Positions 37,631 through 46,455 of a stretch of DNA of 64,000 bases are shown in pieces (positions within the stretch are counted from its first letter, which is position 1; each line of letters starts with the position of its first letter). A program made the position numbers and the translations under genes. Source of the DNA: Voacanga thouarsii (Eukaryota; Streptophyta; Magnoliopsida; Gentianales; Apocynaceae); NCBI GenBank assembly GCA_026120185.1, contig JANUWF010002200.1, positions 1,982,001 through 2,046,000 of the forward strand. The letters run 5' to 3'. A model generated the notes under the pieces. It searched no databases. It had not been told where the DNA came from and worked only from the letters and a program-made list of their open reading frames with translations.

Positions 37631-38333
37631 AGCGCCTCCACTGCCATTCCTGTGCTACTGCTGTGCTGTTGCTAAAGCTGATTCATTTGGGTAAGTAGTT
37701 AGAATTTATCTCTTGAGCTACTTCATTATCTTATAAACTAAGTCCATGTTGAGCAGATTTGCATTTCCCCTGAAACTTTGAAATTTGGGTGATTATTTGT
37801 GAATGAGCAGAGTTGGAATTGATGTATAAAAGTTGTATTGATGTTGGGGTTGAATTTGAGGAGATTGGTAGTGACATGATGGTGGTTTGATGTGAGATTA
37901 TTGATTTAAATTTGGAATTGTGAACTGGAATTGCTAAATTGTTAGTTAGAATTGTTGTCCTTTTTAAACATTCATGGTGTTTTGATCTATACTTATATGT
38001 GATATACTTTGTACAAAGTACACTCTTTTTTACCCTGTTATAAAAAAATTACTACTTTGATCAAATTATATGGGAACTATGTTTTAGCTATATAAATCCT
38101 TATAAATTAATTTGATTGTTTATGTGCCATAATAGGAAGGTTGATATCTGATTAGTTTAGTAATCTTATTACTTGATTATAATAATATATTAGTGTCTCT
38201 AGTGGAAGATTTAACTCTAGTAGAATGCTTTGAAGGCTCTTTTATGTGAGAAATTCGTTTCCTTAGATTATGAAGATGTAGGAGGTGCGTGTTGTTCATA
38301 TAAATTGCCTTTGTGTTGAATTCAAATGTTGGA

Positions 38334-38540
38334 TTCCCCGTGAGTAATGGATGATTACTCCTCCTGGGTAATGGGTGATTACCCCTAGTTATCCTTTTAT
38401 TATTATTATTATTTTTGTATAAATGAATGATTTGTCTTTGTTGTTTGCAATTGCATTTTGATTGTATAATTTTGAGGTGGCCCTGTGCCTGGAAAATGTC
38501 CAATTACAGGGGAGACTCTGTCAAATTTTTTTTCAAAATC
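38334..38540 (+). repeat. Conserved CACTA non-coding module, copy 1 in CACTA-2
   Basis: CCGTGAGTAATGGATGATTA, then GGGTAATGGGTGATTACC, then GAGGTGGCCCTGTGCCTGG, then ACAGGGGAGACTCTGTCAAA. The second copy is at 39834-40050, and two diverged copies lie in CACTA-1 (5036-5705). Confidence 0.75.
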
Positions 38541-39127
38541 TGCCGCTATTTACTGTGGAGTAGAATAACTACCCTTATCTTGGAGTGTATTATTCGATTG
38601 AACATGAGTATATATCCCATAATAGCATTATTATTAAAAATAATATTGCTAATAAGAATAAGAATAAGACTAATGAAATGAGTAATAATAATAATAATTT
38701 CATATATAGGTGGATGTTAATAATAGCAGGAATAATATACGTTATAGAGAGAGTTTAAACAAATATAAACATTGGAATGAAAATAAATAAAACGTTATTA
38801 TTTTAACCATTGGAATGTGTAAAATAAGAATATAATTAGCTTTAATATTATTTATCTTAATCAAATTCCTCAATTTTCTCATTTATTTCCACATTTATTT
38901 TCACTCTTCAAATAATTGTACTTTTCACCTCAATTAAATGTAGAACTTGGTTAAAACGTAGATATTGAAGGTGTAACTGTATCCAAAGATAGCAATTGTA
39001 AATTCTATGTTTTGGACCTCTTTTTGTTAGATAATAGAAAGGAAAATGTAATTACACTTCTCTTCCTTTTGTTTAAGGGGTGATTTTAATTATTGAGTTG
39101 ATTGTTATTTTCTCTCATTTAGACGTC

Positions 39128-39514
39128 ATGGAGGATCGTAGTTGGATGTATAGAAGGCACGCTTCAAGTGTAAAATGGATCACTATTGAATTTGAGGAAG
39201 GGGTTAAGGCTTTTTTGACATTTGCCTTATCAAATGCAATATCAAGCATAATTAGATGCCCGTGTGCAAAATGTAAGAATAAAAAGTATCTAGATCCAAC
39301 ACAAGTTAAGCTCCACCTGTGGAAGTCTGGATTTGTGCCTAGGTATTACCGGTGGACATGTCATGGTGAGCCATTCGAGTGTCCCTCAAGTGTGTCTACC
39401 TCAATCCCAGAATTTGATTCACATCAAGAAAATCTGTCTCGCGAAATGGTCTTAGACGTAGCAGGACCTGACTTTCCCCCTGAAGCTCCATTACTATCCC
39501 ATGCCAAATTTTAA
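39128..39514 (+). CDS. Stand-alone transposase-associated domain protein of CACTA-2 (128 aa)
   Basis: The ORF encodes only the N-terminal transposase-associated domain that normally precedes TNP2. Visible marks are MEDRSWMYRR at the start, EEGVKAF, the cysteine motif CPCAKCKNKK (about residues 48-57), QVKLHLWKSGFV and a HGE end. It stops with TAA at 39512-39514; the next 740 bp hold no TNP2 sequence. The ATG at 39128 is chosen because it immediately precedes the conserved DRSWMYRR and follows a pyrimidine-rich acceptor-like tract. The domain probably binds DNA or zinc; as a separate product it could bind element ends without cutting. Expression is unknown. It could also be a leftover exon. 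Confidence 0.7.
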   Translation: MEDRSWMYRRHASSVKWITIEFEEGVKAFLTFALSNAISSIIRCPCAKCKNKKYLDPTQVKLHLWKSGFVPRYYRWTCHGEPFECPSSVSTSIPEFDSHQENLSREMVLDVAGPDFPPEAPLLSHAKF

Positions 39515-39833
39515 TTTACAATTTATTTGTTACTTGAATCTACATGCCTTGAATCTTTTAATTTTTATTATTTTAAATTCCATCACATACAATTTTGTTT
39601 CATAATTTTGTCTAATTGTCGGGAATCTCATCTCCTTCTTTTTTTTGCAGGAATCTTTCGTTTAGACTTGTACATCCTGGAGGATTTTTATTATTCCTTA
39701 TTATATTCTTTTGTGGTGTAAACAACAAGGTAATTTATATATTGTATTGTTGCTGTATTGACAGAAAATTCACAAGGACAGAGGCATTTATAATTTTTAG
39801 CTTGATTTTAACTATATCTAACATTTTAATTGG

Positions 39834-40050
39834 AACCCCGTGAGTGATGGGTGATTATTCCCCGGAGTGATGGGTGATCATTCCTCATGGGTAATGGGTG
39901 ATTACCCCTAGTTATCTTTTGAATTTTTCTATATTTAAAAGATCTGTCTTTGTTGTTTGTAACAGCGTTTTGGTTGTCAAATCTTGAGGTGGCCTTGTGC
40001 CTGGGAAATATCCAATTATAGGGGAGACTCTGTCAATTTTTTTTTTTTAA
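39834..40050 (+). repeat. Conserved CACTA non-coding module, copy 2 in CACTA-2
   Basis: CCGTGAGTGATGGGTGATTA, a variant ATGGGTGATCATTCC, and GGGTAATGGGTGATTACC are followed by TTGAGGTGGCCTTGTGCCTGG and AGGGGAGACTCTGTCAA. It lies just upstream of the second gene of CACTA-2. Confidence 0.75.
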
Positions 40051-40255
40051 AATTCAATTTACAAGTACAATGTTTATTTTGACATATCCATCATTATCAT
40101 ACATATTATTGTATTACTTTAAACTAGCGAATAGATATAACGTTTCAATGTTATTATTCTTTTATCATTTTTATTCACGGTTATTTACATCCTTCTTTTG
40201 AAGTGGGTTTCGTCTTTATTGGTTACTTATTTTTCTTTTTTCATCTCCTTTAGCA

Positions 40256-41923
40256 ATGTCTTCTAATGAAGGATCATTGAGGGAGGGGAGTCAGGAGGGT
40301 CAAGAGCCTTATACTCCATCCCCTACTCAGCTACAAAGGCTTTCAGTGCCTCGTTCATTACATGGCTCTATTGGAAATGAGGGAGTACCATCCCGGCTTT
40401 TCAATCATCCGTTGCTCGACTTCGCATTCTGTTGGGTTGCAAGTTACGGACTCCCGACCTTGGATTGTTCCACGGGGAAACGGATAAGTAACATATTCAT
40501 ACTTTGTAAGATGTTGATTATTAGTTCAATTATTATTATTATTATTGAGATTAATATAACTATATTGTACATTGTCATTGCACCAAAAATAGGTTCGCCG
40601 GCTCGGACAAATGTGTCCGAGAAATTTCAAATATAATACAACAGTACTTCACTGGTTCGTATCCGACATACACGCACGTCCCGATAACCGTGCGAGACTT
40701 ATGGTTTCAAGAATTTGGGGTAAGCAATTTTTGAGTATTTTTTATCGTTTAAGTACTATGTTATATGTTAATCATAAATCTTAATCATGATCAAGCAGAA
40801 ATATTTTCGGTGGAGGGAAGAGTATGCCTCGCTAATTCGATCAACTTGGGAAAAGAAGTGTCGGACGCGATTTTCGGACATAATGTCTAGGCTGAGGAAG
40901 AGGGATGATTGGATATGTCCTCATTGGATAGAGGCACAGTATTGGAATGACATTTGCGAGTACTGGAGATCAGAGAAGTATCAGAAGCTCTCATCCACCA
41001 ACAAAAAGAATCGTGAGAGTAGCTGCACCCATATTGGAGGGTCTATTTCATTCACAGAACACAAGGACCGTTTGGTAATTCACCTTCACTTAATTAATTA
41101 TTATTCTAAATTGTTTTATTACAAATTTATGTAAGATTGTAATAATTACATTTTGTTAACATAAATGTAGCGGGCCAAGGAGGGGAGTTCTTTTAGCTAC
41201 ACAGACATGTTTGAGACATTACATGTCTCTCAGAGCGGGCCACAAAAGGGTCAGTTTGTCAGTGAGCGATCTCGCCAGACATTGGTAGTATATAGATTAA
41301 ATATGTTGAAATTCTTTATACTGCGTGGAATTTGTATTTTATTTTGATAATTACTATTGACAATTCTTTTTCTTTTTTTTTTTTAGGATGAGGTGCGAAA
41401 TCTCATACAGAGCACTCCTTAGTCCGAGTCTAGTGACTCTATAAACTTTGTTGTTCCTTTTGATGAAAAAGCCATGTTTGTAAAGGCACAAGGCGGGTTC
41501 AAAAGGGGACGAGTTTTTGGGTTAGGCTCAGAGGCGACACATGTTCGAACTAGACTGTCTCAAAGTGGACTGCATGCATCTTCCCCTACACCAATTGATA
41601 TTGGACATCTAGTGGAGCAAAGGGTTCAACAGGCTGAGCGGAGATTCAATCGGCAAATAGACTTGTATCGGGACTTCATGAGGCAACAACAGTCTACATT
41701 TGGTGGTTGGATGGCAGCTATGTCGGACAAGATGGGTATTCCTGCACCATCTATGCCATCCATAGAGGAGATAGAAGTGTGCATTGTGGCTGCTAATGCT
41801 GAAGATGAAGATCCAAATGCTGACGATGGATTTGATCTAGCTGATGAGCACCCGGGCCCACGTAGGGGCTCTCGTTCCCCTCCTCCACCCCCTTCTGCAG
41901 CTGCTCCTTCATTACTTACATAG
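40256..41923 (+). pseudogene. CACTA-2 second protein (plant transposase Ptta/En/Spm), nearly intact
   Basis: Five exons fit in phase: 40256-40482, 40593-40719, 40799-41074, 41171-41284 and 41387-41923, 427 codons in all. Exon 1 ends in LFNHPLLDFAF; exon 2 gives YFTGSYPTYTHVP and VRDLWFQEFG; exon 3 KYFRWREEYASLIRSTWEKK and WIEAQYWNDIC; exon 4 SYTDMFETLH; exon 5 NFVVPFDEKAMF, an amphipathic Gln/Arg helix (HLVEQRVQQAERRFNRQ) and a Pro-rich end. This is the TNPA-like protein family that binds CACTA ends. Two lesions are seen: the first donor reads GATAAGT instead of GTAAGT, and exon 5 has an in-frame TAG at 41420-41422 where Gln would fit. Introns 2-4 keep GT/AG. Confidence 0.82.
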
Positions 41924-42179
41924 ACTTGTTATATTTATTTTTATACTCTTTATACACTATTACTTATTTTTGTGAATTATTTTACTTTTTTAGATACTTA
42001 TTATGTATTTTATATTATATTATATTTTAGTATTTTAATTATATTTATTTGGGCTTATTTTTAAATTTTTATAGTATTTTTTTGGATTACGAACATAGTT
42101 TTGGCATTTATTTGTATAGTGTTTCAGGGTTGATTTACAGGGAATTAATAATTTAAAATAAATATAATAATAAAAAAAA

Positions 42180-42797
42180 TTATTGCAAAATTCTCGCAAA
42201 ACTCTCGCAATTTGCGACGGTTTTGCGAGGGCACAAAGTCGACCCTCGCAAATTGCGAGGATTTTGCGAGGGCCACTTACTTGGGTTTGCTTGGGCCCTC
42301 ACAAATTGCGACGGTTTTGCGAGGGTCATGACTTGGGGTTTATTTTCCCCTCGCAAAGGGCCACGGCTTGGACCCTCGCAATTTGCAAGGGTTTTGCGAG
42401 GGTCATGACTTGGGGGTTAATTCTCCCCTAGCAAAACTGTCGCAATTTGCGAGGGTTTTGCGAGGGTCCAAACCGTAGCCCTCGCAAATTTGCTACGGTT
42501 TTGCGAGGGCACAAAGTCGACCCTCGCAAAACCGTCGCAATTTGCGAGGATTTTGCGAGGGTCAATGTTTTTCGTCGCAAAACCGTCGCAAATTTACTCT
42601 TTTGGTGAAGTTTGACCAAAAAATATTCGTCGCAAAATCCTCGCAAAACCGTCTCAATTTGCGACGGTTTCCAATGGCCGTCGCGAATTGCGACGTCATT
42701 TTTTGCGACGGCTAAAACCGTCGCAAAAACGGTAAACGGTCAGCGACGGTTTTGCGAGGGTTTTTGGCCGTCGCAAATCGCGATTTTTCCTGTTGTG
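42180..42797. repeat. CACTA-2 right subterminal array and terminus
   Basis: GCGAGGGTTTTGCGAGGG-type units and their complements recur at short spacing, with the same core as the left array but without the T/A spacers. The final 20 bases are the inverted terminal repeat. Confidence 0.87.
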
Positions 42798-42956
42798 TAA
42801 ACTTAATGTTAATGTTGTTAATTAAATGGTCATCGCAAATTCGTCACTAAAAAAACATGTCGCAAATAGCGATGGTTTCTCTTTGCAACGATGCTTTTTT
42901 AACTACGACAAAAAACTATCGCAAATCCATCGTAAAATGCGAATTTTCCTATAATG
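42798..42956. repeat. CACTA-3 right terminus
   Basis: 159 bp of CACTA-3 after the CACTA-2 insertion. It has decayed units (CGCAAATAGCGATGG, CAACGATGC) and the inverted terminus GAATTTTCCTATAATG. The TSD TTA follows at 42957. Confidence 0.85.
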
Positions 42957-43224
42957 TTACTGTCGATATCATTAAATCATCTTTCTCAATGTATATTATA
43001 TATTTATATACAAACAACATTAATTATACAAACAACAACATTAATATAAGTGCGTGCATAAGTCACTAGGATTGGTTTATAATTATTTTTTTAAGGACGG
43101 CGTTATTTACACATTCTAACATATCTAATTTGTTTTACTTAATTTTTAACTATAATTTTCCTTGAATTATAAATTTTTGCCTCCCTAGACCAAAGGTAGA
43201 ATTTTAACCCTGATTAAGAACTTC

Positions 43225-43275
<51 letters not shown>
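43225..43275. repeat. (TA)n microsatellite in the 3' flank of copy C
   Basis: About 24 TA units. It replaces the (GT)n/(TA)n run found at the matching place in copy B (about 16989-17017). Confidence 0.9.
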
Positions 43276-43276
<1 letters not shown>

Positions 43277-43552
43277 AAAGTCAAGCTCAAGTTTGATCTA
43301 TACAATGTTTGCTTAAGATTGAAGTTAGTGGTTGCATCTAAAATTAGTAAATTAAGGTGAATAAAGAAGGAAATTCTAATTAAGTGTACAGGGTTGGTGT
43401 AACAGTCTGGAAGTTCGGTACCTGCCAATGAATGAGGAGTTGCTAGTACTCCTCTTACAAGTCACCATTAACTCAAAAGACAATTCAAGCTTTTGGATGA
43501 GCATTTGCATTGTCTCCTGGTAGGGAGATTTAACGAATGGCTATGAATATTA

Positions 43553-43814
43553 CTATATTCATTTCACAATATAAATCATTTTAGACTTGAAAATTCTTTT
43601 TACAATATAGACCTTTTTACTTTTTTCCAACTATGTCACTCGCTGCAATCTCTCTCTTTCCACTAATTATGACTCAATTCTCTCTAATTATGAAGTAAAT
43701 AAAGATTTAATTAGAAGTATTTTTAGAAATTCAATTTTAAAATTGTCTAGAATTTATGGACCTTTAATTCTTATACATAAGTATAAAACGATTTATATTG
43801 TTAAACGAATGTAG
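43553..43814. mobile_element. TA-flanked MITE with TIR CTATATTCATTTCAC
   Basis: 262 bp with about 25-bp inverted ends (CTATATTCATTTCACAATA and, inverted, CTACATTCGTTTAACAATA). TA lies on both sides, and the right TA (43815-43816) is also the left TA of the next MITE. The matching stretch of copy B lacks both elements. Confidence 0.75.
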
Positions 43815-43816
43815 TA

Positions 43817-44121
43817 CTCTCTCCGTTTCAAAATATTTGTTCATGAAACCTTTTTCACACAGATTAAGGGTGTTGAAAGTAATATAATAATTTAGATAAA
43901 ATTTCTATTCTACCTATATTAAAAACACTATAGTTATTAGTTAGTGAAAATTTCTAAGAAGTAAGAAGAAAGAAGAGTTTTGAAAAGTTATGTAATTGAT
44001 TTGGAATAAACAGGGGTACAATAGGAAAAAATTAATCATTAGTTCTAAAAATATGTACATAAACAAGTATTTTAAAATAAAATAAAAAGTTTTATAAACA
44101 AATATTTTGAAATGGAGAGAG
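43817..44121. mobile_element. Stowaway-like MITE in the 3' flank of copy C
   Basis: 305 bp. It starts CTCTCTCCGTTTCAAAATAT and ends with the inverted ATATTTTGAAATGGAGAGAG, flanked by TA (43815-43816 and 44122-44123). It belongs to the same group as 20248-20549 and 48834-49135. Confidence 0.85.
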
Positions 44122-44476
44122 TAATATATTACTATACATTACCCTAACTTCTTTTATTGGAATTAAAAAGCTCAGTCCATTGTTGGTAAATGCTTACCAA
44201 CATCAAGAACTTGATATTCAGGAAGCAACCCTCTTTTTTTCCCCTGTATATTGGATTGTTTGTCTATTAATTTGTGAAGGTATATTCTCAAGTAGTAATT
44301 ATTATAAAGTAAAAAAAAAAAATTTGTTCGTGAGCATCAAAGTTAAAGTATCCATGCACAATTGGCTATTATTTAACACTTCTTAGTCACTAAGTAACTC
44401 TTTATTCTTTAGCAATTGTCGGCTGCATACGGACAGTAAAATTTGGAACATGCACTATAGTGGCTCAGTGGTTCTC

Positions 44477-45727
44477 TTATGCTCTATGCAGAAATGACCT
44501 AGCTATTGCTCCATTTGCCCCCGAAGGGAAGAATCCTCCTCTCTTATGCTCATCACCGGTACCATATACGATCCTCAGTATCTCTGCAGGAGTCCTCGAG
44601 TAAGAGAGGGAATCATAGTTTGCCGATAAAACGTTGGTAGAAGTCCGGTTTTCTGCACCTAGTGATGGTGGCACAACAATGCCTTCGTCTTTGATGCCAC
44701 AGTTTGCCAACCGGTTTCTTAGGTTGGAAATGCGATCAGTAAACTCAGCTACTGATTTTTTATATGGCAACACCAATTGATTAGCTCGCTCATAGAGATA
44801 CGTTCTGATTACTGCATCTTGCCCTGCTTCAACCCCCAAGAGTCCTGCTAGAAGCTGCATAATGAAAATGTCAAGTCTAGGCTTGTTCTAGAGACAAACC
44901 AGTTAGGATTTAGAGACTTCAGCTTACCAGGTCCCAACTAACAAAAGCCAAGCCCCAACTATATACTATAGTTTCAAGTACAAGTGGAAGCCACTAAAAG
45001 CAGAGGAACTCACCCTTTTGCTCTTATAGCCATTGATGTTGGGATTTGTGCCAACATAGGCAACCAGTCCAACGTATGGAATTACATAGGAACCTAACAT
45101 GTAACTGAGGCTATCTCGGTAGGGATCAAAAGGAGGCACCAGGGGATAACCAAATGCATCGTTAAACACTTTTGCAAAGTTTCCAGCACTGATGTTTAGC
45201 AAAGGTCTGGGAAATCCACCAACAGTTGTCTTAAGAGCCCTGTGGGTAACCATAATAAATCAATGAAATAAAGGAAATTTGATTTTATATGCAAAGGTAT
45301 AGGAAAGTCAAGTAATGTACAAGTCCTATATCAAATATGGTGATGTTTAACAATTTTGAAAATATAGTGAAATGAACCTCAAATGACCAACTTCTTCATA
45401 GCCAAACTCAGCTATAATGCTCTTAGTGAGATCGTCAAGGTTTGCTTTCCGGCCACCGATTGGAGGAGGACCACCCATTGCCAATTCTGGTGCAACCTTG
45501 TCCAGACCGAACCCTAGAGCACCATACAAGAAAAACTCTGTTTCTAAGTGTTCTAAGTTCTCTGCAAATTGCAACTTGTCTATATCATTTTTGTCTATTG
45601 GAACTGCATTAGGTGGATAGGTTGGCTCACAAACTGGGTTCAACTTTGAAGTGCAAGAGTTGATATACATCGAAAAGATCATGAAGGTGATGAAAATGGA
45701 GGACTTCGAGACTAAATGGGCAGCCAT
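44477..45727 (-). CDS. Desiccation-related protein PCC13-62-like, copy C (intact, 3 exons, 317 aa)
   Basis: Exons are 45727-45378, 45239-45014 and 44854-44477; introns of 138 and 159 bp have GT/AG ends and the phases join. The product matches the PCC13-62 family, first described as dehydration-induced in a resurrection plant (313 aa). Residues 1-27 are a signal peptide (hydrophobic IFITFMIFSMYI), suggesting export. The ferritin-like domain covers about 48-245: HLETEFFLYGALGFGLDKVAP (60-80), EEVGHLR (111-117), FPRPLLNIS (126-134), YVGLVAYVGTNPN (172-184), GVEAGQDAVIR (199-209). Glu/His in these helices resemble metal ligands, but iron binding is unproven. It ends in a conserved TPAEILRIVYG and GGFFPSGANG tail. 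The ATG is the first in frame before the signal peptide. Confidence 0.95.
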
Positions 45728-45799
45728 AGTTTTTATTTTTATTGTTTGTGAGGAATTGGAAGAGGCAAGAGGATCGGAGTTGTTTGGATAGATGTTAGT

Positions 45800-45826
45800 C
45801 ACGTTGGCGGTTTCCTGGTATTTATA
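45800..45826 (-). promoter_or_regulatory. TATA box (and ACGTG core) of copy C
   Basis: Minus-strand TATAAATA at 45826-45819 lies about 92 bases before the ATG, which puts transcription start near 45790. An ACGTG core (45804-45800) lies just inside, between the TATA box and the expected start. ACGTG is the core of ABA-response elements, but this position is unusual for one and a chance match is likely. Confidence 0.6.
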
Positions 45827-45829
45827 GGG

Positions 45830-46455
45830 TCTAGGACGTTGTAAACTGTAGAAAATAGAAAATGGTGGTTTCTCAAAGTTTTCTGTTTTTCTTTTAATTT
45901 TGTCAATCTGTGAATAATGACTTGGATAAGTGCAACAAACGCTCATAATAAAATAAGTTGAAACTTGAATTAATTGAGTTCTTATATTCTTGAATTCAAA
46001 TTCGAATTTGACGTGGGTGTTAAATAAAAAATCGAACTTAATTCAATGAAGATATCTTTAAACTTGAAATGGATTTGAAGTTCAATTATTAAATAAGTAA
46101 AAATGTTTGAAATCAAGTTTAAATTTGAATTATTCATAAAAATTAAATTAATGCGAAATAAGTATTTTATATAAATATAATATATGCAAATGACAAAATT
46201 GATAAGTATATTAATTTAAATATATTCACAATCTTTCAATTTGAATATTTAAAGATTCGAGTTTAATTGGACTATAAATTCAAATTTAATATTTGAGAAT
46301 TCCTTGGGTGGCGAAGTTTGAATAATTCAACAAAAAGACAGCTATGCGCAGCCAGTTGCCCGTAACCTTTAAATTTCAAAGGACTTTTTCTACACATCCA
46401 TATAATTAATTAGTGCTCTGGGAGCCCCCGAGGATGAGAGTCTCGATCAATAACA
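45830..46455. other. 5' flank of copy C, no gene
   Basis: AT-rich and colinear with 12860-13530 and 19640-20600 in the other copies. No coding sequence or further element seen. Confidence 0.7.

Larger units (their letters stand above)
34923..42797 (+). mobile_element. CACTA-2: well preserved CACTA element lacking TNP2
   Basis: 7,875 bp. The left end is CACTACAGGAAAAATCGCGA and the right end is the inverted TCGCGATTTTTCCTGTTGTG, one mismatch (T/A) within the CACTA motif. The 3-bp TSD TAA is perfect (34920-34922 and 42798-42800). Both flanks are CACTA-3 DNA. Contents in order: left subterminal array, three 195-bp tandem repeats, a C-rich block, a transposase-associated-domain ORF (39128-39514), and a second-protein gene (40256-41923), each coding region preceded by a copy of a non-coding module, then the right subterminal array. 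No TNP2, DUF4218 or DUF4216 sequence is present, so it is non-autonomous. Confidence 0.95.
21363..42956. mobile_element. CACTA-3: outer non-autonomous CACTA element holding two nested elements
   Basis: The left end is CATTACAAGAAAAATT at 21363 and the right end is the inverted GAATTTTCCTATAATG at 42956; both resemble the usual CACTA terminus with decay. A perfect 3-bp TSD, TTA, lies on each side (21360-21362 and 42957-42959). The flank of copy A (about 14356-14380) holds the uninterrupted site GATGAACTTAGTGTCGATATC, which matches the two flanks joined at TTA. Removing the SIRE element and CACTA-2 leaves about 2.8 kb of own sequence: subterminal repeats and AT-rich DNA with no ORF. It is therefore non-autonomous. 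Confidence 0.9.

Noticed and set aside
37223..37698. Proline-rich open frames of up to 150 codons
   Set aside because: They exist in several frames only because the block is almost pure C and tandemly repeated; no domain, no codon signature, and the position suits a CACTA leader.
45417..45620. Plus-strand frame opposite exon 1 of copy C (also 18807-19127)
   Set aside because: It is antisense to a well supported exon; the similarity between copies follows from the gene.
45800..45804. ACGTG as an ABA-response element of copy C
   Set aside because: It lies downstream of the TATA box and a 5-base core is expected by chance; it is mentioned only beside the promoter.
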